A DNA stretch of 64,000 nucleotides from NCBI RefSeq assembly GCF_040496035.1, contig NZ_JBEPJZ010000001.1, forward strand, positions 1,860,001-1,924,000, given 5' to 3'. Shown here one piece after another: positions 23,693-32,808 of the stretch (the stretch's first letter is position 1; each line of letters starts with the position of its first letter). A program made the translations under genes and the position numbers. The DNA is from Agromyces sp. SYSU T00194 (lineage in GTDB: Bacteria; Actinomycetota; Actinomycetes; Actinomycetales; Microbacteriaceae). The notes beneath the pieces were generated by a model, which saw nothing but the letters and a program-made list of their open reading frames with translations, was not told where the DNA came from and searched no databases.

Positions 23693-25314
23693 CCGCCCGA
23701 CCCGCAACCGAACTCCACGCCGACGTACTGGTCGTCGGCGGAGGCCTGGGCGGGGTCGCCGCAGCGATCGGCGCGCTCGAGGACGGCCGCACGGTCGTCC
23801 TCACGGAGGAGTACCGCTGGTTGGGAGGCCAGCTCACGAGTCAGGGCGTCCCCATGGACGAACACACCTGGATCGAGTCCTTCGGGGCGACGGCCCGCTA
23901 CCGGGCCGCACGCGACGGCATCCGCGACTACTACCGCCGGCACTACCCGCTGACGGATGCCGCGCGGGCCGACGCCCACCTCAACCCCGGCGCGGGGCTC
24001 GTCGGGCGCGTCTGCGCCGAACCCCTGGTCGGCGTCGCCGTGCTCGAGTCGATGCTCGCGCCGTTCCGGGCCTCCGGTCGGCTGCGCATCCTCCAGCCGG
24101 CCGTGCCGGTCGCCGCCCACGTGGACGGCGACGTCGTCGAGGCCGTGACCCTGCGCGGCCTCGACGACGGGCACGAGACGACCGTGACCGCGGCGTACGT
24201 GATCGACGCGACCGAGCTCGGCGACCTGCTGCCGCTCACGGGCGCCGAGTACGTCACCGGGTTCGAGTCGCGCGCCGACACGGGGGAGCCCAGCGCCCCG
24301 GAGGTCGCGCAGCCCGACAACCAGCAGGCGTTCAGCTGGTGCTTCATCGTCGACCACGTCGACGGCGACCACACCATCGACCGGCCCGAGCAGTACGACC
24401 GGTGGCGCACCGCGCAGCCCGACTACTGGGGCGCGCCGATGATCTCGCTCACCGGGCCCGACCCGCGCACCCTCGAGACCGTCACCCGCACGTTCAGCCC
24501 CAACGTCGAGCCCGCCGGCGACCTCGTCGCCGACCAGCGCGAGGACGCGGGCGACCGCGAGCTGTGGACCTTCCGTCGCATCATCGCCCGCCACAACTTC
24601 GCGCCCGGCACGTACGAGAGCGACGTCGTGCTCGTGAACTGGCCCATGATCGACCACGTCGAGGGCACGATCGTCGACGTGCCCGACGACGTGCGCGCCG
24701 CCCGCGAGCACGACGCCCGGCAGCAGTCGCTCTCGATGCTGTACTGGCTGCAGACCGAGGCCCCCCGGCCCGACGGCGGCACGGGGTTCCCGGGACTCCG
24801 GCTGCGCCCCGACCTCGCGCAGGGGCCCGACGGGCTCGCGATGGCCCCGTACATCCGCGAGTCGCGGCGCATCCTCGCCGAGACCACGGTCACCGAGCTC
24901 GACCTGTCCATCGCGGCATCCGGCACCGACGCCCCCGCCACCTTCGACGACTCGGTCGGCGTCGGCATGTACCGCATCGACCTGCATCCCTCCTCAGGCG
25001 GCGACAACTACATCGACCTGCCGTCCCGACCCTTCGAGATCCCCCTCGGAGCCCTGATCCCCCGCAGGCTGGAGAACCTCCTGCCCGCGAGCAAGAACGT
25101 CGGTACCACCCACATCACCAACGGGGCCCTCCGGCTCCACCCGGTCGAGTGGAACATCGGCGAGTCGGCGGGCCGCCTGGCGGCCTTCTGCCTCGATCGC
25201 GCGTCCCGCCCCCGCACGATCCGCACCAACCCGGCACTCCTCACGGAGTTCCAGGACCTGCTCACACGACGAGGCGTCGAGCTGCACTGGCCGGCCGACG
25301 TCACCGGCTACTAG
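23689..25314 (+). CDS. FAD-dependent oxidoreductase (PF12831 family)
   Basis: The 541-residue product begins with a dinucleotide motif DVLVVGGGLGGVAAA (about 11-25). Then come RWLGGQLTSQGVPMDEH, typical of the family, and GTTHITNGALRLHPVEWNIG near the end, which closes the FAD site. The family is often placed in polysaccharide loci, where the enzyme may oxidise a sugar or sugar-derived group. The actual substrate is unknown. It is translationally coupled to lacI (ATGA) and followed 12 bases later by the sugar-binding lipoprotein gene, so a catabolic role in the same pathway is likely. Confidence 0.85.
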   Translation: MTARPATELHADVLVVGGGLGGVAAAIGALEDGRTVVLTEEYRWLGGQLTSQGVPMDEHTWIESFGATARYRAARDGIRDYYRRHYPLTDAARADAHLNPGAGLVGRVCAEPLVGVAVLESMLAPFRASGRLRILQPAVPVAAHVDGDVVEAVTLRGLDDGHETTVTAAYVIDATELGDLLPLTGAEYVTGFESRADTGEPSAPEVAQPDNQQAFSWCFIVDHVDGDHTIDRPEQYDRWRTAQPDYWGAPMISLTGPDPRTLETVTRTFSPNVEPAGDLVADQREDAGDRELWTFRRIIARHNFAPGTYESDVVLVNWPMIDHVEGTIVDVPDDVRAAREHDARQQSLSMLYWLQTEAPRPDGGTGFPGLRLRPDLAQGPDGLAMAPYIRESRRILAETTVTELDLSIAASGTDAPATFDDSVGVGMYRIDLHPSSGGDNYIDLPSRPFEIPLGALIPRRLENLLPASKNVGTTHITNGALRLHPVEWNIGESAGRLAAFCLDRASRPRTIRTNPALLTEFQDLLTRRGVELHWPADVTGY

Positions 25315-25326
25315 GAGAGACACACC

Positions 25327-26607
25327 ATGAGATCAGCAACGGCGCTGTCGGCTCTCGCGCTCGGCGCGACCGCCGCACTCGCACTGTCCGCATGCTCCGG
25401 AGGCGGCGCGGCGACCGAAGACGAGGAGTTCGAGCTTCGGATGACCGTGTGGACCTCGAACGAGGACCACCTGGCCCTCTTCGACTCCATCGCGGACGCC
25501 TACCTGGAGGACCACCCGGAGGTGACCGACATCACCTTCGACCCGCTGCCGTTCGAGGACTACACCTCGACCGTCACCACGCAGATCGCGGGCGGTCAGG
25601 CTCCCGACCTGGCGTGGATCCTCGAGAACGCCGCCCCCGACTTCGTCGACTCGGGCGCGCTCCTCCCGCTCGACGAGACGCTCGAGGCCGACCCCGACTA
25701 CGGGTTCGACGACCTCAGCGAGTCGGCCACGGCCCTGTGGCACGACGGCGACGGCGCGCTCGTCGCGTACCCGTTCTCGACCTCGCCGTTCGTGATGTTC
25801 GCGAACGACAGCCTGCTCGCCGAGGCCGGCCTGCCGACCGCCGCCGAGATGCAGGCGGCCGGCGACTGGAACTGGGAGGGCGTCTCCGCCGCCGGATCGA
25901 CGGTCAACGCCGAGACCGGCAAGGCCGGCTTCGTCATCCGCGACTTCGACTACACGACGTGGGACAACCTCGCGTCGGTGTGGATGGGCTGGGGCGCCGC
26001 GCCCTGGAGCGCCGACGGCGCGACCTGCACGTTCGACTCGCCCGAGATGGTCGAGGCGTTCGAGTTCCTGCACGATGCGGCGTTCGACAGCATGTCGATG
26101 CCCGGCCCCGGCACCACCGCGGACTTCTTCGCGGGCGAGTCGGCGTTCACCGTGACGCAGATCTCGCGGGCGTCGCTGCTCGACGGCTCGTTCGAGTTCG
26201 ACCTGCTGTCGCTGCCCGAGGGCCCCGTCGGGGAGTACTCGATGGTCGGCCAGGCCGGCATCGGCGTGATGTCGTCCGGTGCGCACGCCCAGGCCGCCGC
26301 GGAGTTCCTCGCGTTCTTCACCAGCCCCGAGAACTCGGCGCAGCTCGCGCAGTTCTTCCCGCCGCCCCGCAACTCGCAGCTGAACGTCGAGACGCTCGCC
26401 GCGACGAACCCGACGCTCACCCCCGAGCAGATCGAGAACGTCGTCATCCCGGGCATCGAGATCGGCGTGACGCGTCCGAGCCACACCGACTCGGCCGAGA
26501 TCGGCCAGGAGGTCCGCAGCTCGCTCGACGCCCTCTGGGTCGAGGACGCGGACATCGCCGGTACGCTCGCCGCGACCTGCACCGCGATCGACCCCCTGCT
26601 GGGCTGA
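25327..26607 (+). CDS. Sugar ABC transporter substrate-binding lipoprotein (CUT1, SBP family 1)
   Basis: The 426-residue protein has a lipoprotein signal with lipobox LSAC (Cys23) and a Ser/Gly-rich tether. The mature part follows the SBP_bac_1 pattern (MTVWTSNEDHLALFDSIADAY, QIAGGQAPDLAWI, FFTSPENSAQLAQFFPP). It should capture an oligosaccharide at the outer membrane face and deliver it to the two permeases downstream. It lies within the LacI operon. Confidence 0.93.
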   Translation: MRSATALSALALGATAALALSACSGGGAATEDEEFELRMTVWTSNEDHLALFDSIADAYLEDHPEVTDITFDPLPFEDYTSTVTTQIAGGQAPDLAWILENAAPDFVDSGALLPLDETLEADPDYGFDDLSESATALWHDGDGALVAYPFSTSPFVMFANDSLLAEAGLPTAAEMQAAGDWNWEGVSAAGSTVNAETGKAGFVIRDFDYTTWDNLASVWMGWGAAPWSADGATCTFDSPEMVEAFEFLHDAAFDSMSMPGPGTTADFFAGESAFTVTQISRASLLDGSFEFDLLSLPEGPVGEYSMVGQAGIGVMSSGAHAQAAAEFLAFFTSPENSAQLAQFFPPPRNSQLNVETLAATNPTLTPEQIENVVIPGIEIGVTRPSHTDSAEIGQEVRSSLDALWVEDADIAGTLAATCTAIDPLLG

Positions 26608-26624
26608 GGAAGGAACCCCCTTCG

Positions 26625-27587
26625 ATGGCCGACGCCACCACGGTGACTCCGGGTCGGGCCCACGCCCGGCCCGGGGTCGCCCCCGCCCCGAGACGACGAC
26701 GCCTCGTGCCGTCGTACGCGCGGCGCGACCAGCTCACGGGCTACCTGTTCGTCGCGCCCCAGCTGCTCGGCATCACGATGTTCGTGCTGGTGCCGCTGGG
26801 CCTCATCGTCTGGTACTCGTTCCACGAGTGGAACGTGCTGGCCGGCACGTTCCGCTGGGTCGGGCTGGAGAACTTCGAGAAGCTCGTCACCGACCCCAAG
26901 CTCGCGCCCGTGATGGAGGCGACGGCGATCTTCTCGATCGGGCTCGTGGTCTTCAACTTGGCGCTCGCGCTCCTGCTCGCAGTGCTGCTGAACCGCCAGG
27001 TGCGTGGCATGACGTTCTTCCGCACCGTCTTCTTCTCGCCGGTCGTGGTGTCGCTCGTGGCGTGGACCATCGTCTGGTCGTTCCTGCTGCAGGACAACGG
27101 CGGCATCAACGGCATCCTGCAGCTCGTCGGCATCGACGGCCCGAACTGGCTGCGCGAGGGTCCGACCGCGATGGCGTCGGTCATCGTCGTGCAGGTCTTC
27201 AAGAACGTCGGCCTCAACATGGTGCTCTTCCTTGCCGCCCTCCAGGGCGTGCCGCAGGAGGTCCAGGAGGCCGCGCGCATGGATGGGGCATCCGCTCGCC
27301 AGCTCTTCTGGCGCATCACCGTGCCCCTCATCTCGCCGACCATCCTGCTCACCTCGATCATCACGATCGTGGGCTCGCTGCAGGTCTTCGCCCAGATCGC
27401 CGTGCTCACGCAGGGCGGGCCGGGCATCTCGACCACGGTGCTCGTCTACTACCTCGTGCAGCAGGCGTTCGACTTCCACCACTTCGGCTACGGGTCGACG
27501 CTGGCGATCCTGCTGTTCGGCATCGTGCTCGTGCTGACCATCGCCCAGTGGCAGCTGCGGAAGAGGTGGGTCTTCTATGAGTCCTGA
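26625..27587 (+). CDS. Sugar ABC transporter permease, MalF/UgpA-like
   Basis: The 320-residue product has an N-terminal Arg-rich cytoplasmic tail and six hydrophobic helices beginning LTGYLFVAPQLLGITMFVLV. The EAA loop EVQEAARMDGASARQLFWRI meets the ATPase. It pairs with the next permease to form the membrane channel. The ATG at 26625 follows GAGGAAGGAA by a few bases. It overlaps the next start by 11 bases. Confidence 0.94.
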   Translation: MADATTVTPGRAHARPGVAPAPRRRRLVPSYARRDQLTGYLFVAPQLLGITMFVLVPLGLIVWYSFHEWNVLAGTFRWVGLENFEKLVTDPKLAPVMEATAIFSIGLVVFNLALALLLAVLLNRQVRGMTFFRTVFFSPVVVSLVAWTIVWSFLLQDNGGINGILQLVGIDGPNWLREGPTAMASVIVVQVFKNVGLNMVLFLAALQGVPQEVQEAARMDGASARQLFWRITVPLISPTILLTSIITIVGSLQVFAQIAVLTQGGPGISTTVLVYYLVQQAFDFHHFGYGSTLAILLFGIVLVLTIAQWQLRKRWVFYES

Positions 27588-28539
27588 GCAGATCGCCGTA
27601 CGCGATTCCCGAGAGGCGGATGCGGCCATGTCCGTGACACTCCAGCCCGAGGCATCCGCGGATGCCCCTGCCATGCCGCCCGCCCGCCCCGCCGGCCGGA
27701 AGCGCGGCATGAGCCCCGGCCGCAAGGTGCTGTTCTACGGCGCGCTCAGCCTGCTCGCCGTGCCGTTCGTCTTCCCGACCTGGTGGATGTTCACCTCGTC
27801 GCTGAAGCCGATCAGCGAGATCTTCGCGTTCCCGCCCGAGCTCTGGCCGTCGAACCCGACGCTCGAGGGCTACGTCGGCGCGTTCACCGAGCAGCCGTTC
27901 GCGCTGCAGTACTGGAACTCGATGTACATCGCCGTGCTGGTGACGCTCGGCACGATGCTGTTCTCGTCGATGGCGGGGTACGCGTTCGCGCGCATCCGCT
28001 TCCCCGGCCAGGACCTGCTGTTCCTGGTGGTGTTGACCGGACTGCTCATCCCGAGCGAGGTCACGATCGTGCCGCTGTTCCAGATCTTCAACTCGTGGGG
28101 CATGATCGACACCCACTGGCCGCTGATCCTGGTGACGACCTTCGGCGCGCCGAGCGTGCTGGCGACGTTCATCATGCGGCAGTACTTCATCACCCTGCCG
28201 GTCGAACTCGAGGAGGCCGGCCGCATCGACGGGCTCGGCCGGTGGCGCATCTACTGGAGCATCGCGCTGCCGCTCAGCCGCTCGGCGCTCGCCGCGGTCG
28301 CGATCTTCACGTTCCTGAACGTGTGGAACCTCTACCTCGAGCCGACCGTCTACCTGCAGTCGCCCGAGCTGTTCACGCTGCCGCAGGCGCTGACCCGCTA
28401 CACCGACGCCTACGGCGGCGAGATGTGGAACATCCAGCTCGCCGCGGCGACGCTCACCGCGCTGCCCGTGCTGATCGTGTTCGTGTTCGCGCAGAAGCAG
28501 TTCGTCGAGGGCCTGGCGCAGACGGGCCTGAAGGGCTGA
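27577..28539 (+). CDS. Sugar ABC transporter permease, MalG/UgpE-like
   Basis: The 320-residue protein has about 50 cytoplasmic residues, then six membrane helices and the EAA loop ELEEAGRIDGLGRWRIYWSI. FPTWWMFTSSLKP near residue 66 is characteristic of MalG-like permeases. The start lies inside the malF-like gene. No ATPase gene follows. As in other actinobacterial CUT1 systems, a shared MsiK-type ATPase elsewhere probably powers it. The operon ends here with a hairpin. Confidence 0.93.
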   Translation: MSPEQIAVRDSREADAAMSVTLQPEASADAPAMPPARPAGRKRGMSPGRKVLFYGALSLLAVPFVFPTWWMFTSSLKPISEIFAFPPELWPSNPTLEGYVGAFTEQPFALQYWNSMYIAVLVTLGTMLFSSMAGYAFARIRFPGQDLLFLVVLTGLLIPSEVTIVPLFQIFNSWGMIDTHWPLILVTTFGAPSVLATFIMRQYFITLPVELEEAGRIDGLGRWRIYWSIALPLSRSALAAVAIFTFLNVWNLYLEPTVYLQSPELFTLPQALTRYTDAYGGEMWNIQLAAATLTALPVLIVFVFAQKQFVEGLAQTGLKG

Positions 28540-28544
28540 GGGGC

Positions 28545-28570
28545 GGGCGGATGCCTCGTGGCATCCGCCC
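28545..28570 (+). terminator. Terminator hairpin built from two inverted octamer motifs
   Basis: GGGCGGATGCC and GGCATCCGCCC pair perfectly over 11 bases with the loop TCGT. It begins five bases after the malG-like stop. The stem is two inverted copies of the genome-wide motif CGGATGCC/GGCATCCG. Confidence 0.7.
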
Positions 28571-28604
28571 CCTGTCGTGCCCGTCCGCTCGTCGGTGTGG
28601 TCCC

Positions 28605-28662
28605 GAGACCCGTCGAAAAAGTGCCGAATGCGGCGCGAGAGCGCAGGTTCTCGACGGGTCTC
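28605..28662. repeat. REPIN-like 58-bp inverted element, cluster C copy 1
   Basis: Ends GAGACCCGTC/GACGGGTCTC and the inner TGC/GCA dyad are intact. It lies between the terminator of the sugar operon and the convergent flavin reductase gene. Confidence 0.85.
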
Positions 28663-28677
28663 GCCGGCGCGCGCAGT

Positions 28678-28735
28678 GAGACCCGTCAAGAACGTGCCGT
28701 ATGCGGCGCGGGAACGCAGGTTTTTGACGGGTCTC
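28678..28735. repeat. REPIN-like 58-bp inverted element, cluster C copy 2
   Basis: It starts exactly 73 bp after copy 1, with perfect 10-bp ends. The loop region (ATGCGGCGCG) is shared with copy 1. It ends 16 bases before the flavin reductase stop. Confidence 0.85.
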
Positions 28736-28751
28736 GGAAACCGGGCGCGGG

Positions 28752-29249
28752 TCAGGGGAGCGGGGTCACGCCCATGAACGTCGAGTCGTGCCAGACGAGG
28801 GGCGCGACGTCGGGGTCGATCGTGTAGTGGTCGACGCGCATGAGGGCCATCACGTGGTCGCCCGCGTCGATCACCTGCTCGATCGAGCAGGCCATGCGGG
28901 TCGGCGCGCCCGCGAGCAGCAGGGCGCCCTCGTCGGTGCGCTCGAACTCGGCACCGGCGAAGCGGTCGCGCGAGCGGCTCGCGAGTTGGCGGCCGAGCCA
29001 CGCGTGCTCCGCGGCCAGCACGCTCACGCCGATCGACGGCAGGTCGCGCAGGTGCGGCCAGGTGCTCGACGCCTTGTCGAAGCACAGCAGCACGAGCGGC
29101 GGCTCGAGCGAGACCGAGACGAACGCGCTCACGGCGAGGCCGACGGGGCGGCCGTCGACCTCGGCCGCGACGGCCATCACGCCGTGCGGGTAGAGCGTGA
29201 ACGCGCGGCGCAGCTGCACCGGGTCGGTCACGACGCCCGGGGCGTTCAC
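28752..29249 (-). CDS. Flavin reductase (FMN/FAD:NADH) family protein, monooxygenase partner
   Basis: The 165-residue product has the flavin-reductase-like split barrel. FTLYPHGVMAVAAEVDGRPV is followed by SAFVSVSLEPPLVLLCFDKA, and a C-terminal ALMRVDHYTIDPDVAPLVW follows. Such proteins supply reduced flavin to two-component monooxygenases like the luciferase-type enzyme at 37414 in the same operon. The GTG at 29249 overlaps the upstream ohr stop (GTGA). It is the last gene of the minus-strand operon. Confidence 0.88.
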   Translation of the reverse strand: MNAPGVVTDPVQLRRAFTLYPHGVMAVAAEVDGRPVGLAVSAFVSVSLEPPLVLLCFDKASSTWPHLRDLPSIGVSVLAAEHAWLGRQLASRSRDRFAGAEFERTDEGALLLAGAPTRMACSIEQVIDAGDHVMALMRVDHYTIDPDVAPLVWHDSTFMGVTPLP

Positions 29250-29683
29250 TGCGGACCCGCCAGGTACTCGCCGTTGACCGAGAGCGCGACGTCGACGTTG
29301 CCGCGCAGCGCGTTGGAGTACGGGCAGAGCCGGTGCGCCTCCTCCGCGAGCGAGCGGGCCAGCGCGGCATCCTCGATCGGGATCTCGATGTCGAGCGCGA
29401 CCTCGATGCGGAACGACCCGTCGTCGTTCGAGTGCAGCTCGACCATCGCGTCGACCCCGGTGGTGCCGACGTCGACCCGCCGGCGGCGGGCGGCGGTGGC
29501 GAGCGCGCCCTCGAAGCAGGCGCCGTAGCCGACGGCGAAGAGCTGCTCGGGGTTGGTCGCCCCGCCCTCGCCGCCCATCGCGCCGGGGCGGCGGAGGTCG
29601 ACGTCGAGGTGGCCGTCGTCGGTGCGGCCGTGGCCGTTGCGGCCGCCGGAGACGGCGGCGTGCGCGGTGTAGAGGTGTGCCAA
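29246..29683 (-). CDS. ohr: Organic hydroperoxide resistance protein (Ohr/OsmC family)
   Basis: The 145-residue protein matches Ohr: YTAHAAVSGGRNG at the N-terminus, GATNPEQLFAVGYGACFEGAL with the peroxidatic Cys, and RLCPYSNALRGN with the resolving Cys. It reduces organic hydroperoxides with dithiol cofactors. The TTG at 29683 is chosen because AAAGG lies about eight bases upstream and family members begin at this point. In this operon it may detoxify peroxides made by the flavoenzymes. It is 74 bp downstream of the GMC-ALDH gene. Confidence 0.92.
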   Translation of the reverse strand: MAHLYTAHAAVSGGRNGHGRTDDGHLDVDLRRPGAMGGEGGATNPEQLFAVGYGACFEGALATAARRRRVDVGTTGVDAMVELHSNDDGSFRIEVALDIEIPIEDAALARSLAEEAHRLCPYSNALRGNVDVALSVNGEYLAGPQ

Positions 29684-29757
29684 GGTGGTGCCTTTCTGGT
29701 GGTTCGGCCGTGCGGGTCCGGCGGGCCGGGCGGAGCGGCCCGCCGGACCTGCACGGG

Positions 29758-32700
29758 TCAGGCGTAGTAGGGGTACGGGGCGATGTCGGGCCGGGCGGTG
29801 ACCCACTGCTGCTCGGTGAAGGCGTCGGCGTTGTAGCGCGCCGAGCCGACGCGACTGCCGTTGCCGGACGCCCCGAAGCCGCCGAACGGCTGGATGACGT
29901 CGTCGACCAGGGTCTGGTCGTTGACGTGCACGTTGCCGCTGGTGACGCGGTCGGCGAAGGCGAGGCCGCGCGACATGTCGCCCGTGAGCACGCCCACCGA
30001 CAGGCCGTACTCGGTGCCGTTCGTGAGCTCGACGGCCTCCTCGAAGGTCTCGAAGGCGGTGATCGGCGCGACCGGGCCGAAGATCTCACGGTCGTAGGCG
30101 GGCATGCCGGGCGTGACGGCGGTGAGCACGGTGGGCCGGTACAGCAGCCCGTCGTAGGTGCCGCCGGTCGAGACCTCCGCGCCGGCCGCGATGGTGCCCG
30201 TCACGATCTCGTGCACGGCGTCGCGCTGGGTGGCGTCGATGAGCGGGCCGACCATGGCGGCCGGGTTCTGCCACGGGTTCGCGACGAGCAGCTGCTCGGC
30301 CTTCTGGGCGAGGCGCCCAGCGTACTCGTTCGCGATCGACGCGTGCACGAGATGGCGGCTCGACGCCATGCAGATCTGGCCCGAGTGCATGAACGAGCCG
30401 AACGCGCCGGCCGTCGCGGCCTGGTCGAGGTCGACGTCGTCGAACACGACGAGCGCGGAGTTGCCGCCGAGCTCGAGGTGCACGCGCTTCATCTGCTCGG
30501 CGGCGGCCACGGCGATGCGGCGACCGGCCGCGGTCGAACCCGTGAAGGCGATGACCGGCACCTTCGGGTGCGCGACGAGCGCGGCGCCGAGCGCGCCGTC
30601 GCCGGGCAGCACCGCGAGGGCGTCCTCGGGCAGGCCCGCCTGGAGCAGCACCTCGGCGATCACGGAGCCGCCCGTGATGGCGGTGCGGGGGTCGGGCTTC
30701 ACGACGACCGCGTTGCCGACCGCGAGGGCAGGGCCGATCGAGCGCAGCGCGAGGTAGAGCGGCGAGTTGAACGGCGCGATGACGCCGACCACGCCGACCG
30801 GCACGCGGCGCGACATGCTGAGACGGCCGGGCGCCGAGGGGAACAGCTCGCCGACGGGTTCGGTCGTGAGCGCGGCCGCGGCGCGCAGCGACTGCGCGCC
30901 GATCTGCAGCTGGAAGTACGAGTAGCCCATGGTGCAGCCCGCCTCGCGCACGTACCAGGGAGCGAGCTCGTCGGCGCGCTGCTCGAGCAGGTCGGCGGCG
31001 CGCAGCAGCACGGCGGCGCGCTCGGCCTGGGGCGTGGCGGCCCAGCGGCGCTGGCCCTCGACGAGGCGGTCGACGGCCGCGTCGAGGTCGGCGGGGGTCG
31101 CGGTGGCGACGCTGCCGAGCACGGCGCCCGTCGCGGCCTCGCGCACCTCGGCGGTGGTCGTGGCGGGGGCGGCCGTGCCGGCGAGCAGCGTGGAGGCGAT
31201 GCGGTCGGGGTCGAGCAGGGTCATGCGATCTCCTTGGGGGGTCGAGCCGGCGGGGGGTTCCGGGTCGGGCGTGGGGGTGGAGGCGGGTGCCGTGTCCGCG
31301 GCGCCCGCCGGGGCTGCGGCGACGGCGGCGCGGATCAGGTCGGCGCCGCGATGGCCGACGGCGAACGACGCGAGCATGGTGTTCGCGCGCGGGCTGGTCG
31401 GCATGACGGATGCATCCGCGATCGACACGCCCCGGAGCCCACGCACCGCGAGGGTCTCGTCGACCACGGCGTCGTCGTCGGTGCCCATGCGGCAGGTGCC
31501 GACGAGGTGCCCGTACGATTCGAGGCGCTCCTCGGCGGCGGCGAGCGGGTCGTCGGCGCGCCACCACGGGTCGGACGGCTCGAGGAACACGCCTGCGGCG
31601 ACCATGTCGTCGACGTAGGCGGCCGCGTCGTGCAGCACGGCCGTGAACGCCGCGCGGTCGGCGGGTTCGGCGAGGTGTCCGAGGCGGATCACCGGCTCGC
31701 CCACGGCGTCGATGCCGACGGAGCCGCGGCTGTGCGCGCGCATGAGGCCGATGCCGACGAGCACGTCGCGCGGGTCGGCGTCGGGCACGTACGGCCTGGC
31801 CTGGTGGGGGTAGAGGTGCACCTCGACGTGGTCGCCGGCGGGCACCCCGTCGGCAGACACCTCGTAGCGCAGCAGGCTGCCGTTGACCGGGCGCTGCCCG
31901 GCGGCATCCGGGTCGGTGCCCGCGACCTGGAGGGTCGCCCACGGGTGGTCCTGCAGGTCGGCGCCGACGGCGGGCCGGTCCACGACGGTGTCGACGCCGA
32001 CCGACTCGAGCAGCGCGCGCGGGCCCACGCCGGAGCGGAGCAGGATCGCGGGCGATCCCACGGCGCCGGCGGCGAGCACGACGTGGTCGGCGTCGATGAC
32101 CGCGGCACCGTCGGGCCCCACGACCTCGACGCCCGTGCAGACGCCGTCGACCAGGCGCAGCCGGCGCACCGTCGTCGACGTGACGAGCTCGATGCGATCG
32201 CGCAGCCCCGCCATGTAGGCGGCGTGCGCGCCCCACCTGCGGCCGTTCCCGATCATGTTCGTCGGCCAGTGCCCGACGCCGAGCGCGCCCGGCGCGTTCT
32301 GGTCCTCGACCCAGGCGTGCCCGCGCTCATCGGCCCAGCGGGCGAAGGCGTCGTCGATCGGCGAGAACGACAGGCGCCGGATCGGCAGCGGCCCGTCGGC
32401 GCCGTGGCCGGGGCGGTCGCCGAAGTCCTCGTCGGCCTCGATCGCTGCGAACGAGGGCTCGAGGTCGGCCCAGCCCCAACCGGGCACGCCCCACTCGTCG
32501 AAGTCCCACGGCTGGCCGCGGAGCGCCGCGGCGGCGTTGATCGAGGTGCACCCGCCGGTGACCTTGCCGCGCAGCACGATGCGGCCGGTGTCGGCGTCGA
32601 GGTGGTTCCAGAACAGCTCGTCGGGCAGCGTGATGTCGTCGAGCAGCCAGCCCGGCAGCGGCGAACCGGCGTCGGGGCCCGCCTCGACGATGGTGACGCG

Positions 32701-32808
32701 GGCGGTGTCGGCGAGCCGGTCGGCGAGCACGAGGCCGGCGGCGCCGCCGCCGACGACGACGACGTGGGGCCGCCGGGTCGCGGCGGCGTGTGATTCGGTT
32801 CGGGTCAC
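29758..32808 (-). CDS. GMC oxidoreductase fused in frame to aldehyde dehydrogenase
   Basis: The frame runs 1016 codons without a stop. Residues 1 to about 495 are a GMC flavoenzyme: VVVVGGGAAGLVLADRLADT (FAD), GKVTGGCTSINAAAALRG, and a C-terminal LVGTCRMG with MPTSPRANTM. A Pro/Thr/Ala linker (about 496-528) follows. Residues 529-1016 are an aldehyde dehydrogenase with APFNSPLYLALRSIGPALAV, HLELGGNSALVVFDDVDLD (catalytic Glu) and HSGQICMASSR (catalytic Cys). An alcohol could be oxidised to the aldehyde and then the acid by one polypeptide. An internal ATG at 31224 with perfect AAGGAG may also yield free dehydrogenase. GTG 32808 overlaps the SDR stop (GTGA). The nearby substrate pathway is unknown. 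Confidence 0.82.
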   Translation of the reverse strand: MTRTESHAAATRRPHVVVVGGGAAGLVLADRLADTARVTIVEAGPDAGSPLPGWLLDDITLPDELFWNHLDADTGRIVLRGKVTGGCTSINAAAALRGQPWDFDEWGVPGWGWADLEPSFAAIEADEDFGDRPGHGADGPLPIRRLSFSPIDDAFARWADERGHAWVEDQNAPGALGVGHWPTNMIGNGRRWGAHAAYMAGLRDRIELVTSTTVRRLRLVDGVCTGVEVVGPDGAAVIDADHVVLAAGAVGSPAILLRSGVGPRALLESVGVDTVVDRPAVGADLQDHPWATLQVAGTDPDAAGQRPVNGSLLRYEVSADGVPAGDHVEVHLYPHQARPYVPDADPRDVLVGIGLMRAHSRGSVGIDAVGEPVIRLGHLAEPADRAAFTAVLHDAAAYVDDMVAAGVFLEPSDPWWRADDPLAAAEERLESYGHLVGTCRMGTDDDAVVDETLAVRGLRGVSIADASVMPTSPRANTMLASFAVGHRGADLIRAAVAAAPAGAADTAPASTPTPDPEPPAGSTPQGDRMTLLDPDRIASTLLAGTAAPATTTAEVREAATGAVLGSVATATPADLDAAVDRLVEGQRRWAATPQAERAAVLLRAADLLEQRADELAPWYVREAGCTMGYSYFQLQIGAQSLRAAAALTTEPVGELFPSAPGRLSMSRRVPVGVVGVIAPFNSPLYLALRSIGPALAVGNAVVVKPDPRTAITGGSVIAEVLLQAGLPEDALAVLPGDGALGAALVAHPKVPVIAFTGSTAAGRRIAVAAAEQMKRVHLELGGNSALVVFDDVDLDQAATAGAFGSFMHSGQICMASSRHLVHASIANEYAGRLAQKAEQLLVANPWQNPAAMVGPLIDATQRDAVHEIVTGTIAAGAEVSTGGTYDGLLYRPTVLTAVTPGMPAYDREIFGPVAPITAFETFEEAVELTNGTEYGLSVGVLTGDMSRGLAFADRVTSGNVHVNDQTLVDDVIQPFGGFGASGNGSRVGSARYNADAFTEQQWVTARPDIAPYPYYA
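31222..31235 (-). promoter_or_regulatory. Internal ribosome-binding site and start codon of the ALDH part
   Basis: Read on the minus strand, AAGGAG (31235-31230), five bases and ATG (31224-31222) precede MTLLDPDRIAS, a normal aldehyde dehydrogenase N-terminus. The site lies at the very end of the GMC-ALDH linker. This suggests the two genes were once separate, or that both fused and free forms are made. The free form would be 488 residues. Confidence 0.75.
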
